The translations under genes were made by a program, and so were the position numbers. Positions 15,611-23,477 of a stretch of 64,000 bases of DNA are shown in pieces. Where the stretch lies: positions 1 through 64,000 of the forward strand of contig JAJDTJ010000097.1 in the NCBI GenBank assembly GCA_022827225.1. Direction: 5' to 3'. This DNA is from Candidatus Poribacteria bacterium (GTDB lineage Bacteria > Poribacteria > WGA-4E > WGA-3G). How positions within the stretch are numbered: position 1 is the first letter of the stretch; every line of letters begins with the position of its first letter. Under the pieces are notes generated by a model. It had not been told where the DNA came from. It searched no databases and saw only the letters and a list, made by a program, of their open reading frames with translations.

Positions 15611-17046
15611 GCCCTGATAGGGAAAATCAAATTTTCCTCACCTATCGGGGCGAAATAGTCAACAAGCGGATCGATGCCTACTATTACCAACCTAAATTCA
15701 AAATCGTTGATAAGATACTGGAAAATGCTCAATTTGATGTTGTCAATTTAGGTGACTTGATAAGTGACATCGCCAGTGGATCCACGCCAAAGGTTGATGA
15801 AGATTACTATACGGATTCGTCTGGTATTCCGTTTTTGAGAGTCCAAAATGTTACGGACGAAGGAATTGATTTGAACGATGTGAAATTTATCAAGAGAGAC
15901 GTTCATAACGGCATGCTCAAGCGTTCGCAACTTAAAAAGGACGATCTGGCGTTTACAATAACCGGTAGAATCGGAAGCGTCGCTGTTGTTCCGGATAACT
16001 TTGAGGGAAATATAAATCAGCATTCAGTTCGATTCCAACTGAAAACCCAAATTGCGAACATCGCTATTAACCCGCGTTACGTGGCTATCTTTCTTAACTC
16101 GGCCCTGGGGCAATCTTTGGCACTTCGAGAGGTAACGGGTGGAACCCGTCCCGCACTCGATTATAAGGCTCTGTATTCCCTAAAGACTATCCTTCCACCT
16201 ACCAGCATCCAAAACCATATTGTCAGCATTATGAGATCTGCATATGCACAGAAACAGCAAAAAAAATATGAAGCAGACACGCTTCTGGATTCAATTGATG
16301 ATTATGTCCTGAGAGAATTGGGAATAGAGATGCCAGCAGTTGAGGAAAAAAAGTGCTTTGTAGTTTATGCCGGTGAAACAACTGGTCAAAGAGTTGACTC
16401 ACATTTTCATCAACCTTACTTTAAGAAACTCTACAGTGCTATAAATGACTATAGTCAGATATTTTCTTTGAAAAATTTAGTGAGTGAATTAGATTACGGT
16501 ATTATGCCTACACAGGATTATGCGGATTCGGAGGATGCTGGTGTTCCGATGATAAGAGTTACCAATCTTCTATCGGACGGAAATATTGATATGTCTGATG
16601 TTAAGTACATTCCATTTGATACTCCAAGATTAAATTTGAAGCGCGTCAAAACTAATGATATTCTGATGGTTCAATGTGGAAGTACTACGGGCAAAATAGC
16701 ACTCGTTCCTAAGGATTTTGAAGATTACACTTTCGGATCTTTCTCCTTTGTCATAAGAGGAAAAAAAGAGATTATAAACCAATACTATCTGTTTGCCATT
16801 CTATCCAACCGTTTAATTCAGGAGCAAATTAAACATACTTGGAATGTTGTTACAGTGCGTCCAAATACCTCAAAACCCAATATTGAAAATCTTTTGATTC
16901 CGGTTCCCTTCTTTAAGATTCAAGATCAAATTGCTAATGAAGTAATGAGACGACGATCCGAAGCCGCAAAACTTAGACAAGAAGCCGATGCTATTGTGGA
17001 ACAGGCGAAAGAGAGAGTTGAGCGGATTTTGTTAGCAGAGGTATAG
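15604..17046 (+). CDS. specificity (S) region of the R-M enzyme, lacking its own start codon
   Basis: The frame is open from 15589. Recognisable S-type sequence begins well before the first usable start (TTG at 15757): KRIDAYYYQPKFKIVDKI then VVNLGDLISDIASGSTPK. There are two target-recognition domains, each starting LxxxxxYGxxP or ASGSTPK and containing GIPFLRVQNV or GVPMIRVTNL. They are separated by a conserved helix (QKKYEADTLLDSIDDYVL) and closed by a second (EAAKLRQEADAIVEQAKER). Between 15589 and 15757 there is no ATG, GTG or TTG in frame. With the preceding gene it would make a protein of roughly 1230 residues, the usual size of fused R-M-S enzymes. Confidence 0.8.
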   Translation, partial: SVSPDRENQIFLTYRGEIVNKRIDAYYYQPKFKIVDKILENAQFDVVNLGDLISDIASGSTPKVDEDYYTDSSGIPFLRVQNVTDEGIDLNDVKFIKRDVHNGMLKRSQLKKDDLAFTITGRIGSVAVVPDNFEGNINQHSVRFQLKTQIANIAINPRYVAIFLNSALGQSLALREVTGGTRPALDYKALYSLKTILPPTSIQNHIVSIMRSAYAQKQQKKYEADTLLDSIDDYVLRELGIEMPAVEEKKCFVVYAGETTGQRVDSHFHQPYFKKLYSAINDYSQIFSLKNLVSELDYGIMPTQDYADSEDAGVPMIRVTNLLSDGNIDMSDVKYIPFDTPRLNLKRVKTNDILMVQCGSTTGKIALVPKDFEDYTFGSFSFVIRGKKEIINQYYLFAILSNRLIQEQIKHTWNVVTVRPNTSKPNIENLLIPVPFFKIQDQIANEVMRRRSEAAKLRQEADAIVEQAKERVERILLAEV

Positions 17047-17070
17047 GGCTCAATCAGGTCTGTCTGATGT

Positions 17071-17571
17071 GTGCAGCACGGACAGCCGGTCAAACAGTTT
17101 ACCAACTCAAAGAAAGTTTACTTGAGGGTCGTGATTGAGATGGTGCAGGAGACGGACACGGTGCCGCCGTATCTGTATCTGTTAGACAATGAAATTACGA
17201 TCCCGACGGGGAGTTTCAGGGAGTATCAGTTTCGGTATAAGCTTGGGAATACGGCAGCGACGGCGTTTGATTTGGTGTGGTTTGCGACGCTGTTGGATGA
17301 GAATTTGATGGTTCGGCAATTGATGGATACGGATAGGCTGCCGCGTGCAACATTCATACCGCCGATACCGAACCTCAGTGGTGCGGCGGATGTCTATCAG
17401 AACGGTGTGTTGCGGTTGTATCCTTCGGCACATGAGGCACCTTACACGTCGGCGGTGGGATCGTTGTGTATGGTGCAGGTGTTGACGGTGGAAGGTGATC
17501 CGAAATCAAACTTTGTGTGTCCAATTCAGTCTCAGTGGCATCAGCATTATCCAACGTGGGAAATCAGGTAA
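17071..17571 (+). CDS. hypothetical protein
   Basis: 166 residues from a GTG at 17071; an internal ATG at 17140 is an equally good start. The sequence is soluble with no signal peptide (REYQFRYKLGNTAATAFDLV, LPRATFIPPIPNL) and ends QSQWHQHYPTWEIR. No family recognised. It follows the specificity region by 24 nt on the same strand and could be cotranscribed with it, but its codon use is more GC-rich. Confidence 0.5.
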   Translation: MQHGQPVKQFTNSKKVYLRVVIEMVQETDTVPPYLYLLDNEITIPTGSFREYQFRYKLGNTAATAFDLVWFATLLDENLMVRQLMDTDRLPRATFIPPIPNLSGAADVYQNGVLRLYPSAHEAPYTSAVGSLCMVQVLTVEGDPKSNFVCPIQSQWHQHYPTWEIR

Positions 17572-17576
17572 GGGGG

Positions 17577-17864
17577 CTAGTCATCTCTTATTGCTTTTCC
17601 GAGTTCTCGTACTCTATCAAGTGTGAATTTCCATAACGTTTTGGGAATTAATCTGAAAAGAACTTGCCATACACGGGGGATAGCCCAAAAGATTGCTTTT
17701 AGTATGAAATATAAAACGATGATTGAAGGGATGGCAATCATTAGGCCGGTAAGTGGATTTTCCCGATTTAACAAAGACGCGACAATGGCAAGTCCGATAT
17801 AGCAGTAAAGAATCCAAAAAAGAATTTTCCGAAAAAGAGTTTTTTGACTTGTGGATAGTTTCAT
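17577..17864 (-). CDS. small two-helix membrane protein
   Basis: 95 residues, start supported by AAGGA 7-8 nt upstream. Two hydrophobic helices (ILFWILYCYIGLAIVASLL and LMIAIPSIIVLYFILKAIF) are flanked by basic residues, ending in a basic amphipathic tail. No family recognised. It converges with the 166-residue gene, with only 5 nt between their stops. Confidence 0.6.
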   Translation of the reverse strand: MKLSTSQKTLFRKILFWILYCYIGLAIVASLLNRENPLTGLMIAIPSIIVLYFILKAIFWAIPRVWQVLFRLIPKTLWKFTLDRVRELGKAIRDD

Positions 17865-18053
17865 AGGATTGTCCTTGTTGTGGGATTTTATTTAATTTCG
17901 CAACAAGTAGATTTGGGATGCAGAAAAAAGCATTGTATATTTGCTTTTAACATAACATTCAAACCAACACATAGGTACTTCTATTTCCATACATTATTTA
18001 TGCATGGATTGTTCTTACGCAGTGTATTTTTGGGTGGTATGGGATTATCAGAA

Positions 18054-19424
18054 TCAAGAAGGACATAATCCTTTTTGTTGAACACATTTCAATATCAAAC
18101 GTTTATAATGTTTCATACAATTTTTCCAAATTGTATCATCAAGCCCATCCGCTGTAAACTTTAAATCTTCTTTATGAGGATGAGGCTGAGCATGCCTATA
18201 ATGTATCAACACATCCAAATCATCAATCATAGATTTTTTATCTTTGCAATTGTTCGCAATAAAATCAGGAATATAATTCTTAAAAATCTTAGCAAAACTA
18301 AGGTCCCTGTCAACTAAGCATGCAAACGAATTTACTAATTCTTGTGATTTTAAAACCATATCAGAACTACGAGAAATGTTGTTATAGTGCCAGATACTTT
18401 TTATAAATTGATCCTTATGAATGTGTTTTTCACACAACTCGTCCATTTTTTGATAGAAACGGTTTATGTCTTGTATGTCTTTATCGGACACATCAATCGG
18501 GTTAGTTCTGCCTACTGTTAGATTATTCATATTGTATTTACCTACATTAGTGTTCATGCTTAAAAAATCACAACATGTTCTTAATAGAGTGTTTTCGGGG
18601 CAAATAAACGGCCAAGTGTTTAAAACGCTTTTTTGGAAATGCACAGATAAAACATAACACAATATATCTATATAATAACCACTGTTACGACTGCAAAAAA
18701 ACACATCGTCCACGTTATATACTAAATATCCTTGTTCATATACTGGCCTGTGGAATTTGTATAAATCATCATCTGACATTTTCCTGATTTTTTCTGAATA
18801 TTGTTCTTCATCTATCCATTCAGGTAAATACAAATTTGTTTTATACTGGTTGCGAAACTTAATAATACTTCTGTCTATAATTAATTCGTTCCCCACAGTT
18901 CTAAACACATTGTTAGGTAAAATGTCAAACGATGTGTTAGTCGGAGATAACATAAAATTACCGAAGTCCACATCTGACGATACATTCAGCCCATCCAAAA
19001 AATTACAACGGACATACCCTAATTCGTCATCATTGACTAAATTTTGAAAAGATTTTATCGCATCATCCAAACCTATCGATATTTTCATATCAATTAAACA
19101 TCTTGACAATATATCAATTGGTATATCACCGACTGGTGATATTATTTTTTCATGCCCAATCAGACATGGCAGCAGGTAATCACTCAGGAATTCTTTAATT
19201 AAATCGCAAAATCGATTAATAACATTATTACTAATCTCAAATCTGTTAATAGGCTCATGAAATCCAAATGTTTGTCCATTATGTAAAATATTCGATTTAA
19301 CTACCGATTCATATTGCAGATCTTCGATTTGTGTTAATCCATACCCATTCATAAAATTATATTTTGGATGCAAATCTGATATTTGAATTTTATCTAAATG
19401 GTTTTTAATTTCTTGTATCGTCAT
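18054..19424 (-). CDS. AT-rich protein with HEPN-like C-terminal motif, possible defence effector
   Basis: This 456-residue protein has base composition clearly more AT-rich than its neighbours and very Asn/Ile/Asp-rich codon use, which suggests recent transfer. The N-terminal two thirds are not recognised. The last 100 residues are helical and include LVDRDLSFAKIFKNYIPDFI and a strict R-x4-H (R410-HAQP-H415), the catalytic motif of HEPN RNases and Apea-like domains. It lies directly between the restriction-modification enzyme and another accessory cassette. An abortive-infection-type RNase is inferred; a non-catalytic HEPN fold or chance motif cannot be excluded. Ribosome site AAGGAA is distant (about 15 nt). 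Confidence 0.6.
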   Translation of the reverse strand: MTIQEIKNHLDKIQISDLHPKYNFMNGYGLTQIEDLQYESVVKSNILHNGQTFGFHEPINRFEISNNVINRFCDLIKEFLSDYLLPCLIGHEKIISPVGDIPIDILSRCLIDMKISIGLDDAIKSFQNLVNDDELGYVRCNFLDGLNVSSDVDFGNFMLSPTNTSFDILPNNVFRTVGNELIIDRSIIKFRNQYKTNLYLPEWIDEEQYSEKIRKMSDDDLYKFHRPVYEQGYLVYNVDDVFFCSRNSGYYIDILCYVLSVHFQKSVLNTWPFICPENTLLRTCCDFLSMNTNVGKYNMNNLTVGRTNPIDVSDKDIQDINRFYQKMDELCEKHIHKDQFIKSIWHYNNISRSSDMVLKSQELVNSFACLVDRDLSFAKIFKNYIPDFIANNCKDKKSMIDDLDVLIHYRHAQPHPHKEDLKFTADGLDDTIWKNCMKHYKRLILKCVQQKGLCPS

Positions 19425-19518
19425 AATTTGTTAATATCGTTCCTTTATATATTATGTTAGGTGCGGTTGTGTGTGATGCACAAAACGTGTGATGCACAAA
19501 ACGAAGGACTGAAGTGCC

Positions 19519-19611
19519 ACCGTTTTTTTAGAAACCCTCGACGAGTTTATCAAAGGTCGGCAAGTTAAACGTGACGGAACGCTCCGAGGTATTGTAGAGG
19601 TAGAAACATGA
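19519..19611 (+). pseudogene. 3' remnant of an upstream partner gene
   Basis: In frame from 19519 this encodes ...LETLDEFIKGRQVKRDGTL...EVET and stops at 19611, overlapping the ATG of the next gene (ATGA). Its 5' side is cut by the repeat GAAGTGCCACCGTTT (19511-19525), which is also at 1811-1825. It appears to be the tail of the first gene of a two-gene pair, the rest having been lost. Confidence 0.5.
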
Positions 19612-19820
19612 TTCACGATGATAAAGAACTCAAAACAAGTCAACAACGCATAGCGTACTTCCAAGATCTGCTCTTGCAATTGCGGGTTAAAGCGACCCCT
19701 GAAGAATTTTCTCTTGTTTCGAGTGGGTATCGGGCAGAGATAGAGAAAATGCAAGCGGAAGTCCTTGAATACCTAACCCGACACGCCTGTGAACCTATAG
19801 AGACGAAAGAGATTCTATAG
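19608..19820 (+). CDS. small helical protein, second member of a broken gene pair
   Basis: 70 residues, start overlapping the stop of the truncated upstream frame. All-helical, charged: HDDKELKTSQQRIAYFQDLL, then VSSGYRAEIEKMQAEVLEYL. The composition and the overlapping layout resemble small toxin-antitoxin-like pairs, but I cannot name the family. With its partner truncated it is probably no longer functional as a pair. Confidence 0.55.
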   Translation: MIHDDKELKTSQQRIAYFQDLLLQLRVKATPEEFSLVSSGYRAEIEKMQAEVLEYLTRHACEPIETKEIL

Positions 19821-19847
19821 TCATTCTATTGACAGCATAGGACTGCC

Positions 19848-19978
19848 TGTCATTTCTTACTTGTCAAAACGGGTTGCATGTAGGTTTTCAAGGCATCCGA
19901 GCGTTTGAGCCACTTCTGGAGATGGTCGGCGTATTTCTCTGGTTCCGTTTTCGCCAACGATTGGAAGACGGTCGGAAA
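19848..19978 (-). pseudogene. duplicated 3' end of the GH108-like gene
   Basis: The minus strand encodes EKYADHLQKWLKRSDALK, then TYMQPVLTSKK and a stop, nearly identical to the last 45 residues of the gene at 22791-23468 (ending TYMQPVLMGKK). DNA identity runs from about 19848 to 19978 against 22780-22915. It marks the left edge of the accessory cassette 19980-22790. Confidence 0.75.
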
Positions 19979-19993
19979 AACACTCCCTATCTA

Positions 19994-20458
19994 TTATTGT
20001 GGGCTCGGTTCTATTACCCATCCGTTTTTAGTAGCAAGTTTGGCTAATGCGATTCGTAGCAATTTAAATGCATTCTTCTGCTTACTGTTTGATCCCCAAA
20101 ATTCGGGTTTTACAATAATCTTTGCATGGGCAGGATTTTCATACGTGGGATCAGGAATGACATCTACGGCGTGATCATCAACATCTCCATTGCCAATTCT
20201 TGTTTTTACGGTTCCTATTGCGCGAACCTCGCCAGCTCTAATACTAACAATTCCATCCGTTTCACTTTTTTGAGACAAAGCAGGATTATAGTCTATTAAC
20301 TTCGCTCTATCTACGGACGGTTGCTTATATCTATCTTGGAAGGCTGCAGGCTCAATTATGAGTTTTCCTTTCTGAATGGAATATTCTTTATCTTCCAATT
20401 TGCCTCGGACACTTCGATAGAGTTCCTCATCATCTTGTACATGCTCACTGTGATTCAT
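19994..20458 (-). CDS. hypothetical protein of TIGR04255 cassette
   Basis: 154 residues starting at the ATG 20458, which overlaps the end of the preceding gene by 14 nt. Soluble, mixed alpha/beta (GKLEDKEYSIQKGKLIIEPA, DPTYENPAHAKIIVKPEFWG). Family not recognised; no signal peptide or membrane helix. The tight overlap makes it the third gene of the minus-strand cassette with the TIGR04255-type protein. Confidence 0.6.
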   Translation of the reverse strand: MNHSEHVQDDEELYRSVRGKLEDKEYSIQKGKLIIEPAAFQDRYKQPSVDRAKLIDYNPALSQKSETDGIVSIRAGEVRAIGTVKTRIGNGDVDDHAVDVIPDPTYENPAHAKIIVKPEFWGSNSKQKNAFKLLRIALAKLATKNGWVIEPSPQ

Positions 20459-21455
20459 CAATTAACCATTCCCAAAGCGTTAGATAATTGTCAGGTTTTA
20501 GAAAATTCACATCCATTTCTGTATCAATATTCGTTCCCCAAACTTTGAAGAATTCTGCCTCATGTTCTCCGATTTGAAGATGTAATTGCCGCTCACCCTC
20601 ATACCATGCTACGGTTACATCACCATCTTCATCACTGGAGATAGATGGCGTGTCGCACCGATGTCCGACGGAAATGATAGAATCTAACAAGGCATTCATA
20701 ATCACCTTCGCGTGCGCTAGGGTTAAATCAGTCGGTTTTGGTGAGCCATGTCCATCCCAGTTATCTTTTCGTTGTGCTAAGATGTCAAATTGATCTGATA
20801 TTTCACGCTTTTGTTTCCAGATTTGGTCCTTCCGAAGTTGGGTAAAGTCCGTTATTGCAGTTCCGGTTTTTGTGTGGGGGAGAACTACATCCACATCCGG
20901 TAGCGGAGTTATGGAAGAATCAAACAAACCTGACGCGCGGACATCTTTCTTAATCTGTGCAGTCTCGCTAACAGGTTGAGATGATTGAGGTTTCCAAAAG
21001 TGAACACTGGTATCTGCATGACTTGGGTTCTCTATTTGTCTCTGGAAACCTGGCCAATAGTTAGTTCCGGTTTCTCGATCTGAGAGAACTATATCTACAT
21101 CCGATAGCGGAGTTATGGAAGTACAAAGCAAATATGACCCAGGAATATCTTCCGTAATCTCCTCTGTTCCACCAATAGATTGAGGTAATTTGGTTTCCTG
21201 AAAGATAACACTGGCATCTACATGACTTGAGTTCTCTATTTGTCTCTGGAAACCTGGCCAATAGTAATTTACGGGAAATTCTGTTTTCCGTGTTGTTGGA
21301 TCAATGAAATGAGGCAATGGCGATGATCCAAAAAGAGTATTGATTCCTTTATGACCCAGATTTTCCCATAGCTTCTCGTAGAGCCTCGGTAATGCTCCAC
21401 TCGAAAAAGTTCCGCTCAAGTTTCTTGAAAATATCGCACTTTGTGAATATCTCAT
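20445..21455 (-). CDS. hypothetical NWDGxG protein with internal tandem duplication
   Basis: 336 residues in the frame. The first 35 residues overlap the end of the preceding gene by 107 nt, so the true start may be downstream although no good start codon is seen. Two tandem copies of a segment of about 65 residues start NYYWPGFQRQIEN and NYWPGFQRQIENPS and both end ITPLxDVDxVL. The C-terminal 140 residues contain RKDNWDGHGSPKP and DGDVTVAWYEGERQLHLQI. That NWDGxG ... PDGxxxxxW pattern occurs in small proteins encoded next to TIGR04255 genes (recalled, not checked). No enzymatic function can be assigned. Confidence 0.6.
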   Translation of the reverse strand: MRYSQSAIFSRNLSGTFSSGALPRLYEKLWENLGHKGINTLFGSSPLPHFIDPTTRKTEFPVNYYWPGFQRQIENSSHVDASVIFQETKLPQSIGGTEEITEDIPGSYLLCTSITPLSDVDIVLSDRETGTNYWPGFQRQIENPSHADTSVHFWKPQSSQPVSETAQIKKDVRASGLFDSSITPLPDVDVVLPHTKTGTAITDFTQLRKDQIWKQKREISDQFDILAQRKDNWDGHGSPKPTDLTLAHAKVIMNALLDSIISVGHRCDTPSISSDEDGDVTVAWYEGERQLHLQIGEHEAEFFKVWGTNIDTEMDVNFLKPDNYLTLWEWLIDESQ

Positions 21456-22134
21456 CTATTACTCCCACATTGCGGTCATAAAAACAATCTATCTCAATTA
21501 TATACGATTTCTCATCAGTGACTTGCCTCTGTCCAAACTCCCCAGATACCTGAGATAAAGTATGAGCGACATGCGCCTTTATTTCATTGTCATCGAATTG
21601 AGATACTGTTTGCAAACTCAAAACGTCATCTGCCCTGGGGGTCCCTAATACCGGAAAAATATGCTCAGGGATAAAAGACTCAACATTCATTTTTTCTAGG
21701 TGTGGTAGAAAGACTCTATTTGCCATGTTTCGGGACAGGAAATCAATACGCGTAAAGTAGGGAGGTTTATAGATTTCATAGAATATTCGCAAAACCTTTT
21801 CTAATTTCTCTTTAAAGTCGCTATAATTTCTGTAATTTCGGTGACAATTCAACGCAATAGAATCTTGGCTTAAAACAACCTCCCAGTCTCTTTGTTCAGG
21901 TAAGAAATGGAATATCTTACCTATGTCATTGGACGCTTGATTAGATATTATACCAGGTGGAACAGCTGGAAAACCGCGGGTGATTTCTGTGTACCCTTCT
22001 TTTCTTAGAGCATCCTGAAAAGCGATAGGAGGCTCGTGCTGGATCCTCATAATTTCCGGAAAGCGAGCCTGAAAAACGACCTGAAACAGGATATTGTGTT
22101 TATATTCAACAAGTTCATAATTCTCAAAGTACAT
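21349..22134 (-). CDS. TIGR04255 family protein
   Basis: 261 residues. The N-terminal pattern (LFQVVFQARFPEIMRIQHEP), the central PPYFTRIDFLSRN and the C-terminal FFEWSITEALREAMG fit the sporadically distributed TIGR04255 family, whose function is unknown. It begins a minus-strand cassette with the NWDGxG protein and the 154-residue protein, all overlapping. Sporadic distribution, linkage to a restriction enzyme and the flanking duplication scars favour an accessory or defence role, by inference. Confidence 0.7.
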   Translation of the reverse strand: MYFENYELVEYKHNILFQVVFQARFPEIMRIQHEPPIAFQDALRKEGYTEITRGFPAVPPGIISNQASNDIGKIFHFLPEQRDWEVVLSQDSIALNCHRNYRNYSDFKEKLEKVLRIFYEIYKPPYFTRIDFLSRNMANRVFLPHLEKMNVESFIPEHIFPVLGTPRADDVLSLQTVSQFDDNEIKAHVAHTLSQVSGEFGQRQVTDEKSYIIEIDCFYDRNVGVIDEIFTKCDIFKKLERNFFEWSITEALREAMGKSGS

Positions 22135-22294
22135 ATTGCATCCAAGCTTCTTGTAGATTTAGAAAATATTTTAATACATTCTTTTTTTTTTTTCAAGACA
22201 AAATCAAGAAATTCCTATAAGTGTTTCAGAGGAAGCATCGTGATTGAGAAGTCGCTCCTACAACCAGTGAAGATCCTTTCATCTGACCTGAATA
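22135..22294. other. intergenic with T13-14 run
   Basis: No gene seen. Contains a long T run (about 22183-22196) and, at 22245-22262, a copy of the dispersed GTCGCTCCTAC palindrome half. Confidence 0.4.
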
Positions 22295-22699
22295 CTATTG
22301 ATGAAACCGGCATCCTAATTCATCGCGCCCAATCTCAACTTTCTGTTTCTCTGCAATTCGCTTGTTAGCTGCAATTGCCCAACACAATGCCTCATTGTAT
22401 TGCCCCCTGAATTGCGCCTTACCCATTGGGTAGACATCCCCCTCTGCAAACATGAGCTGCAAGGAAAATATATCTTTGCTTTTATCTTTTAGAACAAAAA
22501 ATTTGGATAAACCTTCCAGACGACAGAAGGCTCCTGTGAAGGGGCCGTCATCAAAGGCGACACCTTTTTCACCAACTTCCAGAAACGGCAGTCCATCTGC
22601 CTCGGAAATCAACAAAAGCCTATCATTATCTATCTTAAACTCGCTGATTTTAGTCAGGTTCACTTGGCTCACGTGTGTCTCCCATTCTACGCAATTCAT
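22295..22699 (-). CDS. hypothetical protein ending in a MutL-derived tail
   Basis: 134 residues, soluble. There is no Shine-Dalgarno before the ATG. The body (LLLISEADGLPFLEVGEKGV, QFRGQYNEALCWAIAANKR) is not recognised. The last residues KVEIGRDELGCRFHQ plus stop match the end of MutL (IVEMGRDELERRFHR), and the DNA identity covers about 22303-22336 versus 23483-23516. The natural C terminus was thus replaced by the 3' end of mutL during a rearrangement. It may belong to the accessory cassette but is separated from it by 160 bp. Confidence 0.55.
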   Translation of the reverse strand: MNCVEWETHVSQVNLTKISEFKIDNDRLLLISEADGLPFLEVGEKGVAFDDGPFTGAFCRLEGLSKFFVLKDKSKDIFSLQLMFAEGDVYPMGKAQFRGQYNEALCWAIAANKRIAEKQKVEIGRDELGCRFHQ

Positions 22700-22790
22700 T
22701 TCAAATTTGCGCAGATTGTATACTATTTCTGCAAAATTGTCAAATATTTTCCGCGCATGTCTGTTGGTTTATGGTAGAACTCGTAATCGG

Positions 22791-23468
22791 TCATTTTTTA
22801 CCCATCAAAACGGGTTGCATATAGGTTTTCAAGTCGTCTGAGCGTTTAAGCCACTTCTGGAGATGGTCGGCGTATTTCTCTGGGTTCTCTTTTGCCAGTG
22901 CTTGGAAAACGGCGCGTTTCTGAGTGTCGAATTGGAGGAATACCTTCCACGCGTAGTCCGGATTCTGAGAACGTTTCGCTTCAAAGTCGGTATTGAACGC
23001 TCTAACGGCATCCGCTGTGCCCATCCCCCATTGACCGTCCGCTTCGACACCGACGAGTTTCTGCACCTCTTTTACCGCTTCGCGCCCGACCAGTGTAGCG
23101 AAATCAGCATAAATCAGTTGGAGCGCGGGGTGGATGTCCCAGGCGTACCACTTTCTTTGGAGTGTGTCATAGTAGTAGCGTTTGATGATGGTAATATCGA
23201 CTTTTGGGTCCTTTAGCGGATTGAGTTTCGGATCGCCAGCCAGCTCTCGGACATACCTGGGTAGGTGTCGGATATCTCCCTGTTTGCTGCGCCATATCTC
23301 CCATTTTTTCTGCGTGATACCGGCATAATTGTTGGCATCGTTGACACTCTCATCGTGTGCGATGATGAACACGAGGGCGTGATCGTGGTCAATCGGTACG
23401 CCGTTGTAACTGGTCAATATGGCGTAAACCGCAAAAACGGAGCAGACAGCGACAATGGATTTAGTCAT
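22791..23468 (-). CDS. GH108-like peptidoglycan hydrolase with peptidoglycan-binding domain
   Basis: 225 residues. AAGGAG stands 5 nt before the ATG. A short hydrophobic N terminus (IVAVCSVFAVYAIL) acts as a signal or anchor. Residues of about 30-120 fit glycosyl hydrolase family 108 lysozymes: FIIAHDESVNDANNYAGIT matches the family's EGGYxNDPxDxGGxTxxGIT, with the catalytic Glu retained in HDES. It continues with DPKVDITIIKRYYYDTLQ. Residues of about 130-165 fit the partner peptidoglycan-binding domain (VKEVQKLVGVEADGQWG, MGTADAVRAF). It lies 9 nt after mutL. A copy of its 3' end is at 19848-19978. Confidence 0.7.
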   Translation of the reverse strand: MTKSIVAVCSVFAVYAILTSYNGVPIDHDHALVFIIAHDESVNDANNYAGITQKKWEIWRSKQGDIRHLPRYVRELAGDPKLNPLKDPKVDITIIKRYYYDTLQRKWYAWDIHPALQLIYADFATLVGREAVKEVQKLVGVEADGQWGMGTADAVRAFNTDFEAKRSQNPDYAWKVFLQFDTQKRAVFQALAKENPEKYADHLQKWLKRSDDLKTYMQPVLMGKK

Positions 23469-23477
23469 CTTTTCTCC

